Source of the DNA: Paludibacter sp.
Lineage (GTDB): Bacteria; Bacteroidota; Bacteroidia; Bacteroidales; Paludibacteraceae
Length of the DNA: 35,422 bases
Reading direction: 5' to 3'
Assembly (NCBI GenBank): GCA_020049335.1
Contig: JAIFKX010000232.1
Coordinates: 1 to 35,422 of the forward strand
Under the pieces are notes generated by a model, which had not been told where the DNA came from, searched no databases, and worked only from the letters and a program-made list of their open reading frames with translations. The translations under genes and the position numbers were made by a program. This document shows positions 9,899 through 16,568 of the stretch, one piece after another. Positions within the stretch are counted from its first letter, which is position 1; every line of letters begins with the position of its first letter.

Positions 9899-10297
9899 TT
9901 ATATTTTTAAGTCAATCAATTTATCAAATTCGGGCAACGATGTGCCCAATTTGCCATTAATAACCACCACAGCATGTACTTTTGCCTTGATAGCGAGCTT
10001 GTTGTCGCTTTTTCGATAGATCGCCTGATGAAATATGTAGCGCACACCTTCTTTTTGCACATAAAGTTTTGAAACAAACCAATCGCCGGGCTTTAGTGGC
10101 ATTTTATACGATATTTCGATGCTCGACACCATAGCATCTATACCTCGATTGTGGAGTTCGGCAAAACTCACCTCGTTTTGTTCCAAAAATTCGTGTCGCG
10201 TATGTTCTAAATAATTCTGATACACCGAATTATTGACCACACCTTGTATGTCGCATTCGTAGTCGCGTACTTTTAGTTCTATTTCGAAAATATACAT
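9899..10297 (-). CDS. Acyl-CoA thioesterase, YbgC/4HBT hot-dog family
   Basis: A 132-residue hot-dog fold protein. The signature DIQGVVNNSVYQNYLEHTR (from residue 16) carries the catalytic Asp16 and the following helix seen in YbgC and 4-hydroxybenzoyl-CoA thioesterases, which hydrolyse short or aromatic acyl-CoA esters in the cytoplasm. The length fits a single-domain family member. The start at 10297 lies just downstream of a good promoter. Natural substrate is not predictable. Its upstream region overlaps the duplicated DUF4153 promoter remnant, suggesting it was once directly divergent from DUF4153. Confidence 0.82.
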   Translation of the reverse strand: MYIFEIELKVRDYECDIQGVVNNSVYQNYLEHTRHEFLEQNEVSFAELHNRGIDAMVSSIEISYKMPLKPGDWFVSKLYVQKEGVRYIFHQAIYRKSDNKLAIKAKVHAVVVINGKLGTSLPEFDKLIDLKI

Positions 10298-10320
10298 TGT
10301 TGTTTGTTTTTAATTTCGTG

Positions 10321-10352
10321 CAAAAGTAATTCATATTGCCTAATCTCACAAA
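10321..10352 (-). promoter_or_regulatory. Bacteroidota-type promoter of the thioesterase gene
   Basis: On the minus strand TTTG (10352-10349) and TACTTTTG (10328-10321) are separated by 20 bp, matching the Bacteroidota -33/-7 promoter pattern TTTG-N~19-TAnnTTTG. The start codon lies 24 bp beyond the -7 box. Confidence 0.6.
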
Positions 10353-10403
10353 AACTTTTTATCAATACAAAATTTCTCGTTTAATAATAATCGAAAAAAA
10401 AAT

Positions 10404-10492
10404 CAATTGTCACACACACTTGAAAAAACTCATTCTCAAATCATTATTAGCTGATTTTATTTCAGTTGAAAGTTTTGTTATTGTTAATTTTG
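10404..10492 (+). pseudogene. Broken 5' copy of the DUF4153 gene
   Basis: Positions 10404-10460 match 14782-14836, the leader and first codons of the intact DUF4153 gene, at about 52 of 57 positions with one 2-nt indel and a final run of 25 identical bases. The translated start reads LKKLILKSLLADFISV against MKKLNFKSLLADFIAV. The ATG has become TTG. Weak similarity continues to about 10492 and then stops beside a 23-bp tandem repeat. Upstream, AAAACTTTTTATC is also shared, but the -7 box is lost here. I read this as a dead fragment left by duplication or insertion; a 63-codon ORF across it is probably not functional. Confidence 0.75.
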
Positions 10493-10500
10493 AACAAACA

Positions 10501-10551
10501 GTGAACGGATATCACCGGGAAACGTGAACGGGTATCACCGGAATATGTACA
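10501..10551. repeat. Tandem 23-bp imperfect repeat, possible IS end remnant
   Basis: Two head-to-tail copies (10501-10523 and 10524-10546) share GTGAACGGrTATCACCGG, followed by TGTACA. Short multiple terminal repeats of this kind occur at ends of IS21-family elements. No transposase gene and no second end were found in the window, so identity as an IS remnant is tentative. It sits exactly where similarity to DUF4153 ends. Confidence 0.4.
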
Positions 10552-10580
10552 TAAGATGTTATGGGGGTAGATGCTTGTTT

Positions 10581-11714
10581 CTATTTTGTTGTTGATATTT
10601 TCGGAATCCGTAAATTCTTCGGGCTTACAATCAGATAATTGGTTTTTTTTCCAGTGTCTTCCGATTTCAAAATTTTCTTTTCAACCAAGTCCTGTAAATC
10701 ACGCAAAGCTGTATCAGTTGAACAATCAGCCAATTTTGCGTAGGTTGAAGTTCGTAAAAATCCAACCTCCTTATCGTAATTGTCGTATAAATAATTAATT
10801 GTTTTTCGTTGTCTCTCGTTAATAGTGGTGAATTTATGTATTTCCCAGAAGTGTGATTTGTCAAGTATAATCTCCAAATTCTTTTCACTTGCGAGTAACG
10901 CTCTCTCGAAACATTCTAAAAACCAAAGCAAATAAGTCGTAATGTCGCTTGTTCCTTTCTGCGTTTTTTCAATTATTTCATTGTAATGTTTATGTTCTTT
11001 GAAAATCTGATTAGACATACTGTAAAACCGAATTTTACTTCCTTCACTTCGAGCTAAAAACATATCCATAATTGCTCGGGCAAGTCGTCCATTGCCGTCA
11101 TCGAAGGGGTGAATGGTAACAAACCAAAAATGCGAAATAGCTGATTTCAAAACTAAATCCATCTGATTCTTCTCATTCAGCCAATTCAGAAATATAGCCA
11201 TTTCCAATGGAACTCTTTTGGGAGTAGGAGCTTCAAAATGCACTTTTTCTCGTCCAAACGCTCCAGAAACGACTTTCATTCCACCCAATCGAAAACGTCC
11301 AATATCAATTTTTATATTTCCACTGTAGCCTGACTGAAATAGTGAGTTGTGCCAACCAAAAAGTCGTTTGTCAGTCAGTGTTTTATCATAATTTTGAGTT
11401 GCATCCAATAGAACATCAACAATGCCTTCAATATTTCGTGGTGTAGCTGCAAACTCAGCTCCCTCAATACCTAATTTTTGAGCAATGGACGAGCGAACAA
11501 GTTCAGGATTAAGAAATTCACCTTCGATTTTAGACGTGTCAATAACGTCCAAAATTAGAGATTCCAATGTTGCGCGCTCGATTAAGTCGAAACCCAATCT
11601 TTCCATACGTCCGAGCAATCTACCTTGTAAATGTCTTACAGAGGCTAATATTGGTAAAATCTTTTCATTATCCCAAACAAAATTGTACCAGTTTTCTCTT
11701 TCGTGTATATACAT
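10581..11714 (-). CDS. Fic family protein with DUF4172 N-terminus and autoinhibitory motif
   Basis: A 377-residue Fic protein. Fic enzymes usually transfer AMP from ATP to hydroxyl side chains of target proteins. The catalytic loop HPFDDGNGR is intact at residues 202-210, with the flap near EAPTPKRVP (161-169). The N-terminus (YIHERENW..., LQGRLLGRMERLGF) matches DUF4172. SKIEGE at 61-66 fits the (S/T)xxxEG inhibitory helix of class II Fic proteins, so no separate antitoxin is expected. The last ~80 residues look like a winged helix (STYAKLADCSTDTALRDLQDL), suggesting DNA binding. Iterated TTTTTCAC(C/T)GCA boxes lie directly upstream. The gene is in an accessory block beside RloAB; its target is unknown. 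Confidence 0.87.
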   Translation of the reverse strand: MYIHERENWYNFVWDNEKILPILASVRHLQGRLLGRMERLGFDLIERATLESLILDVIDTSKIEGEFLNPELVRSSIAQKLGIEGAEFAATPRNIEGIVDVLLDATQNYDKTLTDKRLFGWHNSLFQSGYSGNIKIDIGRFRLGGMKVVSGAFGREKVHFEAPTPKRVPLEMAIFLNWLNEKNQMDLVLKSAISHFWFVTIHPFDDGNGRLARAIMDMFLARSEGSKIRFYSMSNQIFKEHKHYNEIIEKTQKGTSDITTYLLWFLECFERALLASEKNLEIILDKSHFWEIHKFTTINERQRKTINYLYDNYDKEVGFLRTSTYAKLADCSTDTALRDLQDLVEKKILKSEDTGKKTNYLIVSPKNLRIPKISTTK

Positions 11715-11719
11715 AATTA

Positions 11720-11767
11720 TTTTTCACTGCATAATTTGCGGTAAAAATAGCGTTTTTTCACCGCAAA
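11720..11767 (-). promoter_or_regulatory. Iterated boxes upstream of fic, candidate operator
   Basis: TTTTTCACTGCA (11720-11731) and TTTTTCACCGCA (11754-11765) are direct copies, with an inverted TGCGGTAAAAA (11737-11747) between them. All sit within ~55 bp of the fic start. Because the Fic protein ends in a winged-helix-like region, autoregulation is plausible, but it is an inference. Confidence 0.45.
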
Positions 11768-12086
11768 AGCAAATTTTCAATCTAAAAACTATAAAAAGTT
11801 TTTTCCTTTATTTATTTTTGCACTTTCGGCAGCTCGTCTTTTATTAATTATAGAACAAGTCGCACTACAATCTAAGTATTTTCCAAAATTAATAAAAAAT
11901 TAAATTCCAGATTGAGAGCAGTTCAAATTTCAATTAAAATTTTGCAATTGAAAATTGGAATTGAAAACCCCAAACTATATCAAATCAGTGCAACTAAATC
12001 ACAACATCCCGTCAAGAGCTCAGCTTGGCGGGGTGTTTTGCGTTCGGGGTGGTGCGTTTAAGTCCTATGATGTTAGCAGTAGGATT
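11768..12086. other. Spacer between fic and rloB with GC-rich hairpin element
   Basis: No convincing gene is present. The left part is AT-rich. Bases 12001-12070 contain 38 G/C of 70 by hand count, far above the neighbouring sequence. They hold a 12-bp imperfect stem at 12004-12035 (ACATCCCG-CAAG / CTTG-CGGGGTGT, one mismatch and one G-U pair). The spacer ends in the 15-bp inverted repeat next to the rloB stop. The hairpin is followed by TTT on the plus strand only, so it is a poor terminator for rloB. Confidence 0.5.
12071..12085 (-). repeat. Left copy of inverted repeat flanking rloAB
   Basis: TGTTAGCAGTAGGAT here is the reverse complement, with one mismatch in 15, of ATCTTACTGCTAACA at 14144-14158. 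It ends one base before the stop codon of rloB. Confidence 0.6.
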
Positions 12087-12731
12087 TTATTTTGTTCCTA
12101 TTATCTTTTTAATTTGCTCCGTGTTAAAGAACAATTGCATTTCGCTCATCCCTGAATCTGGATTATGAAAGTCAAACTTTTCTAATCTTTCTGCATTAGT
12201 AATTGCTTTTGATAATAGCGGTTTTAATCTTAAATAAATATCATTGTCTTGTTTTGTATAAAACACTTGTGATTTGTTATATTCAGGTAAATATTTCTTC
12301 AACTGTTTTGTAACTCCGTCACAAGTTTCATAATACTTAGAAGTTGTTTCAAAATGTAATAATATCCAGTACTCTAAACAAGGATTGTTAATTATAACTA
12401 CAACATTTTCAAAGCTATTATTAATTTCATCACAATACTCTTTAAATTCTAGAAGTGCAGTTTTCGTTCCTCTCTTTGCTTTAAGAGTCTCAATCTTTAT
12501 TACATCAAAATCAATTATCCAAAATACTTTGTCGTAATCTGCCGATAGCTCAACAACTTTCTTGAATTGATCATAATTTTTTTTCTTTTGTGGAATTTCT
12601 GGTTTTAAATCAACATTAATTGACTTTTCATTTCTTTTAAGCATGTGGATATACCAAAATTCACATTCGCCATCGACAACAAATGCAAATTTTTGTTTTC
12701 CTTTGGGTTGAATTGATTTAGTCTTCCTCAT
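12087..12731 (-). CDS. rloB: RloB-like TOPRIM-type protein
   Basis: A 214-residue RloB-family protein. The start FAFVVDGECEFWYIHMLKRNE has the TOPRIM-style acidic DGE (residues 20-22), followed by a DxD-like pair in WIIDFDV (Asp74, Asp76) and the family motif NNPCLEYWILLHFE (115-128). TOPRIM folds of this kind cut nucleic acid in OLD, Gabija and PARIS-type systems; nuclease activity here is inferred. The ATG overlaps the end of the ATPase gene by 14 bp, so the two are translationally coupled. Such ATPase-RloB pairs were first noted beside restriction-modification loci in Campylobacter. The serine codon TCG, frequent in neighbouring host genes, appears rare here, consistent with horizontal transfer (not counted). 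Confidence 0.8.
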   Translation of the reverse strand: MRKTKSIQPKGKQKFAFVVDGECEFWYIHMLKRNEKSINVDLKPEIPQKKKNYDQFKKVVELSADYDKVFWIIDFDVIKIETLKAKRGTKTALLEFKEYCDEINNSFENVVVIINNPCLEYWILLHFETTSKYYETCDGVTKQLKKYLPEYNKSQVFYTKQDNDIYLRLKPLLSKAITNAERLEKFDFHNPDSGMSEMQLFFNTEQIKKIIGTK

Positions 12732-14025
12732 TGGTAATATCTATAAAGTAATCACCTAGATTCGGAACCCCACCCAACTTTCCAATTTTATACGCATTAT
12801 ATACATTGCTTGTGTCTCTAATTACCGAACTATCAAAATCTGCAAGTGAATATAGCTCTGTCGCACATTCATCAGTCTTATCTGTAAACCAAATAACATC
12901 ATCCCTAAAGATATCTTTATTATTTAATATCTCTCTATTATGAGTGGTTGCGATAATTTGTGATCGTTTTGAGTTTACTAAAAATGAGAGTAAGAAATGA
13001 ACATATAGATCTGGATGTAAAGATGCTTCTAACTCGTCAATTGGAAATGCAATTGATTTTTTCAGCAAAAGACTTAAAATTCCAGCAAATCCATAATATC
13101 TTACAGTTCCTTGCGATTCAAGTTTTAGTGGAAGTGAATATTTATTATTCCCAACTGTATGCTCTAATTCTAGATTAACAGAAGTAATTTTACCTTTATT
13201 CTTTAATGCTTTAATTTTATCACCAGAATCTTTTATCTGCTTTTCAAGAAACTCGATTAATCCATCTGGGATATCTTCCTCTTCTTTTTGAATTACAATA
13301 TCAGATATATTGAAATCAGCCTTTTTTAATATGGTAACAACATCTTCTTTTTTAATTTCTTGCTTATCAATTATAGAAGTGACAAAACTATCTAATTCTG
13401 TTTTGGTATAAATCAATGGTCTAAGGTAATTTTTAAACCAATCAGTTACATCCTTAAGCTCTGTCATTTCTATATTTGTTTTGAGAAAACCTCCCAAAAC
13501 AGTATTGTTCCAAAGAGTATTTGATTCAAGCGTTTTTTCAAAAGTTTTACTCGTTTTAATTTTGCTTCCAAAAGAGATGCTCGAATATTGTTTTTCTAAA
13601 TCTGTTGTTCTTTTAAAAACGTTAGCTTTAGTTGGATTATAGTGATTCAATGTCTCATTCACTATTGCATTTTCATTAAATTCAACTTCATAATAATATC
13701 TCTTTTCTTTTTGTATGAAGTCAATAGATAGTATTGTATTTTCTTTAGAAGAAATTTTATCAAAAAGAAACGGTTTGAAATTTAGAGGTTCTGTTTTTTT
13801 TGCCTCTGGTTCTAAAACAATATCTCTTAAGAATTGGAGAGCCTTGAGAATTGTTGTTTTCCCAGATGCATTAGCACCGTAAATTAGCCCTAGTTTCAAT
13901 AATCTCAATCCATTCTCTTTAATTACGTAATAATCTTCTAAATGAATTGATTTGTCCGCTTCAAAAGAAAGTATTTGTTTGCTTTTTATTGACCCAAAAT
14001 TTTGGATACTAAAGTTTATAATCAT
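12718..14025 (-). CDS. rloA: RloA-like AAA/ABC ATPase (AAA_15 type)
   Basis: A 435-residue ATPase of the ABC/SMC-like AAA_15 group. Walker A is GANASGKTT (50-58), the signature-like segment is ESQGTVRYYGF (303-313), Walker B is FPIDELEASLHP (327-338), and the switch His lies in ATTHNREIL (359-367). The middle (~90-290) is divergent and lysine- and glutamate-rich, possibly a coiled arm. It precedes rloB with a 14-bp overlap, giving an ATPase-plus-TOPRIM pair with the organisation of PARIS (AriA-AriB) and split OLD systems, in which the ATPase senses phage and controls the nuclease. A TATATTTG promoter box lies at 14061-14054. The specific trigger is unknown, and assignment to RloA rather than another AAA_15 clade rests on the RloB partner. 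Confidence 0.82.
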   Translation of the reverse strand: MIINFSIQNFGSIKSKQILSFEADKSIHLEDYYVIKENGLRLLKLGLIYGANASGKTTILKALQFLRDIVLEPEAKKTEPLNFKPFLFDKISSKENTILSIDFIQKEKRYYYEVEFNENAIVNETLNHYNPTKANVFKRTTDLEKQYSSISFGSKIKTSKTFEKTLESNTLWNNTVLGGFLKTNIEMTELKDVTDWFKNYLRPLIYTKTELDSFVTSIIDKQEIKKEDVVTILKKADFNISDIVIQKEEEDIPDGLIEFLEKQIKDSGDKIKALKNKGKITSVNLELEHTVGNNKYSLPLKLESQGTVRYYGFAGILSLLLKKSIAFPIDELEASLHPDLYVHFLLSFLVNSKRSQIIATTHNREILNNKDIFRDDVIWFTDKTDECATELYSLADFDSSVIRDTSNVYNAYKIGKLGGVPNLGDYFIDITNEED

Positions 14026-14053
14026 TTTTGCATGTTTTTGTGTAATTATTCTG

Positions 14054-14061
14054 CAAATATA
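14054..14061 (-). promoter_or_regulatory. -7 box of rloA promoter
   Basis: The minus strand reads TATATTTG, an exact TAnnTTTG box, 29 bp upstream of the rloA start codon. No good -33 element was seen. Confidence 0.5.
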
Positions 14062-14143
14062 CGTACAATAATTGCAATTTATTCATTTTCGTGTCGAAAT
14101 TTGCACGTCAAATACAAAATTGCAGTATTTTTCTCATTTTTTA

Positions 14144-14158
14144 ATCTTACTGCTAACA
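14144..14158 (+). repeat. Right copy of inverted repeat flanking rloAB
   Basis: ATCTTACTGCTAACA matches the reverse complement of 12071-12085 at 14 of 15 positions. Both copies read CTGCTAACA outward from the rloAB pair. Confidence 0.6.
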
Positions 14159-14529
14159 CTTATATATGCTTAGTAAAATTTGGCTATACCCAGTTAACTG
14201 AACATACATCGCATTTATGCAGATGTTTTTATTTTGCTATACCATTGATATACAACGAATTGAAAATATTCCTTTGTTTTGGCTACTAACCATAGCCAAT
14301 TTGTTAATAAAATGGAATTTCGCTGGTTTTTCAATTTGAAACTCCAAAGATAATTACAATATTTTAGAAAAACACTAAGTCTTTTTATTTCATTTCTAAG
14401 TTGTCCAACGGAATTTTAATTTGAACTCCTCTCCTCTGTAATATCTCGACTGAGGAATATACCCCCCAAAAAAAAGTTTTTGCATATTTATAAAATCCTA
14501 TTGCATATTATTGCAATTTAATATTGGCT

Positions 14530-14562
14530 TATCCTGTATCTATCCTATATCTATCCTATATG
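14530..14562. repeat. Three tandem 11-bp repeats
   Basis: TATCCTGTATC, TATCCTATATC and TATCCTATATG lie head to tail with no spacer. Copy number may vary between strains. Confidence 0.75.
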
Positions 14563-14742
14563 CTTTGCATACCTATCTCGTTAGGGTATATTTATAAGAA
14601 TTTGTGTGTAAAAAACAAGGTAAACAACTTTACTATTACAAGTAATTCATGTTATTTTTTAAATAATACTGTTGCACTATGTTATAGATAATGTATTTTA
14701 CGAATAGGTGGATAGTAAAGGTGTTTTTTACCGAAAACTTTT

Positions 14743-14750
14743 TATCTTTG
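14743..14750 (+). promoter_or_regulatory. -7 box of DUF4153 promoter, fixes the start codon
   Basis: TATCTTTG is an exact TAnnTTTG box. It lies inside the ORF drawn from 14691, so that upstream start cannot be used and the ATG at 14796 is the probable start. The duplicated fragment at 10350-10362 has the same context but has lost TTTG. Confidence 0.6.
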
Positions 14751-14795
14751 CAAGAAGTCAAATTGAACAGAATTAAACAAACAATTATCACACAC

Positions 14796-16514
14796 ATGAA
14801 AAAACTCAATTTCAAATCATTATTAGCTGATTTTATAGCCGTTGTGCTTCGTTTTTATCTTGTATTAATTTCCGTTTTTGGACTTGCCATTATGTCGCTG
14901 CTCGAAATTAATGTAAAGCGTTTCGAACAGGATTTTAATGTTTGGAGCTTTTTTATTTTGGCTACAATAGCCTCATTCTCACTTACTTTGTTTTTGGAAA
15001 ATGCCAAAAACAAGCTACTCGGAATAGGGACACTCCTCCTTACTTTGTCATCTATTGCACTCTATTCTTTTTTCTATTTCAACAATAAGGTGGAATGGGA
15101 AATGATGCAATTTGCTGCTATTCTGTTTGCAACACTTTTGTCGATTACATTTGTACTCTATTTTCGGAAAAATAAAGATGCTTCATTTTGGATTTTTACT
15201 GAAAAAATTTCCCGCGAAATTATCACAACTCTCATTTACGTGTCGATTATTCAAGGTGGATTAAGTTTAGCCATTTATGCAGTTAATGTACTTTTTAATG
15301 TAAAAGTTGAGAGCGAAGTGTATGGTAGTTTGGCGGTTGTGTGTTATTTAATGGTGGCTCCCGTTTACTTTTTAATGAATTTGCCAACTAAAAGTCAATT
15401 ATACAATGATACGCCTGATTATGCAAAATTTCTTAAAATTCTTGGTTTAAATGTTTTGTTGCCTATCTTGGGATTGTATTTAGTGATACTTTATTTTTAC
15501 TTGATAAAAATTATTGTGATTTGGGAGCTGCCAAACGGCTGGGTAACAACATTGGTCTCCATTTTAGCATTGGGTGGTTATTTAGCAAAATTTCTACTTT
15601 TTCCGATTTCGGAAAATAGTGTTGTGCGCTTTCTTAATAGGTATTTTTCGGTTTTGTTGTTGCCCTTAATTGTATTAATGTCGGTAGGGCTGGCACGTCG
15701 CATCGACGATTATGGCATTTCTATTAACCGATTGTATGTGTTGGTTTTTAATATTTGGCTTTACGCTGTAAGCATTTACCTCTTTTTTACCCATTCGAAG
15801 CATTTACGATGGTTGGTTATTTCGTTTGCAGCAGTTTTGTTGCTCGTATCCGTAGGACCATGGAGTGTTTTTGCTACCACAAAGCGTGTTGTTGAGAAAG
15901 ATTTAACGACATTATTAATTGATAATAAGTTGTTTGTAAATAATCAGTTAGTAGAAAACAAATCGGATAAAATAGCAATCAAGGACAGTGTTAAAGCCGA
16001 AATTTCGGACAAAGTATATTATTACATTACTAATTTTGGGCTCGAAAGCTGGAAACTAACCTTTAATGATAAGCGTAAACTGGCGGGCGTTTTTCAGATT
16101 ACAGAATCTTTAGGCGTAAATAATTATACGCTTAACGAAAAAACACGATCGTTTTACACGTCAAATAGCTCTAAAGAAGTGTATGATATAAATGAGTACA
16201 AATACCTGATAACTAATCTTGAAATAAATGAAGATAGTAATTTGGTATTTTTGGATAAAAACTTTAAAATAGAATTTATTAAAAATAAGATTGAAATTAC
16301 TGATATGCTAAAAGCAAGCAAATTTTCATTTCCACTTCAGAAAATCGTATCTGAGCTATTTGTTTTGGATAATGAAAATGAGACGCTTAAAAACAAACTT
16401 TTAGTTCAAAAATCCAATACCTATATGTTGTTAATAAGCAATTTGTCGGTAGAATATAAGTCTTCAAGCGATTTCAAAATTACGCAAATGAGTTTTACAT
16501 TGTATTTGAAGTAG
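14796..16514 (+). CDS. DUF4153 multi-pass membrane protein
   Basis: A 572-residue protein from the ATG at 14796; the track start at 14691 precedes the promoter and is rejected. The first ~370 residues hold roughly ten hydrophobic segments. The rest is a soluble tail of about 200 residues with many charged residues (LLIDNKLFVNN, KIEITDMLKASKF). The N-terminal pattern KKLNFKSLLADFIAVVLRF resembles DUF4153 proteins of Bacteroidota. No biochemical function is known to me for the family. Its 5' end and promoter are duplicated as a dead fragment 4.38 kb upstream. It converges on the RRM gene across repeats and a shared terminator. Confidence 0.7.
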   Translation: MKKLNFKSLLADFIAVVLRFYLVLISVFGLAIMSLLEINVKRFEQDFNVWSFFILATIASFSLTLFLENAKNKLLGIGTLLLTLSSIALYSFFYFNNKVEWEMMQFAAILFATLLSITFVLYFRKNKDASFWIFTEKISREIITTLIYVSIIQGGLSLAIYAVNVLFNVKVESEVYGSLAVVCYLMVAPVYFLMNLPTKSQLYNDTPDYAKFLKILGLNVLLPILGLYLVILYFYLIKIIVIWELPNGWVTTLVSILALGGYLAKFLLFPISENSVVRFLNRYFSVLLLPLIVLMSVGLARRIDDYGISINRLYVLVFNIWLYAVSIYLFFTHSKHLRWLVISFAAVLLLVSVGPWSVFATTKRVVEKDLTTLLIDNKLFVNNQLVENKSDKIAIKDSVKAEISDKVYYYITNFGLESWKLTFNDKRKLAGVFQITESLGVNNYTLNEKTRSFYTSNSSKEVYDINEYKYLITNLEINEDSNLVFLDKNFKIEFIKNKIEITDMLKASKFSFPLQKIVSELFVLDNENETLKNKLLVQKSNTYMLLISNLSVEYKSSSDFKITQMSFTLYLK

Positions 16515-16568
16515 TGTTATGTTAAATGAAATTTATTAATGTTATGTTTCTTAGTTTATTTGTCAAGT

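Larger units (their letters stand above)
14026..14795. other. 770-bp non-coding junction between rloA and DUF4153
   Basis: No plausible gene is present; the 95-codon ORF overlaps the rloA start and lacks protein-like composition. It contains the rloA promoter box (14054-14061), the right inverted repeat (14144-14158), a small hairpin CATCGCAT/ATGCAGATG (14207-14225, one bulged base), a TGGCTA...TAGCCA hairpin near 14279-14298, three tandem 11-mers (14530-14562) and the DUF4153 promoter (14743-14750). The mixture looks like a recombination scar. Confidence 0.5.

Noticed and set aside
10336-10527. 63-codon ORF upstream of fic as a Fic antitoxin
   Set aside because: It is the DUF4153 fragment read through its lost start, lies on the opposite strand from fic, and this Fic carries its own inhibitory motif.
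12004-12035. Hairpin as rho-independent terminator of rloB
   Set aside because: On the minus strand no T run follows; on the plus strand no gene ends there.
11955-12155. 66-codon ORF between fic and rloB
   Set aside because: It reads through the GC-rich hairpin and into the antisense of rloB; no homology is recognisable.
14002-14289. 95-codon plus-strand ORF at the rloA/DUF4153 junction
   Set aside because: It overlaps the rloA start antisense, is Cys/Phe/Tyr-rich without protein-like pattern, and crosses the inverted repeat and hairpins.
14530-14562. Possible CRISPR-like array (TATCCT repeats)
   Set aside because: Units are adjacent 11-mers with no spacers, and no cas genes are in the window.
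14691-14795. N-terminal extension of the DUF4153 protein in the ORF track
   Set aside because: The extension spans the TATCTTTG promoter box, so it would not be on the mRNA; the ATG at 14796 fits family N-termini.
10404-14836. Block treated as an integrase-encoded genomic island with att sites
   Set aside because: No integrase, recombinase or tRNA gene was found, and the direct repeat lies in a promoter and coding start, so only the duplication itself is reported.
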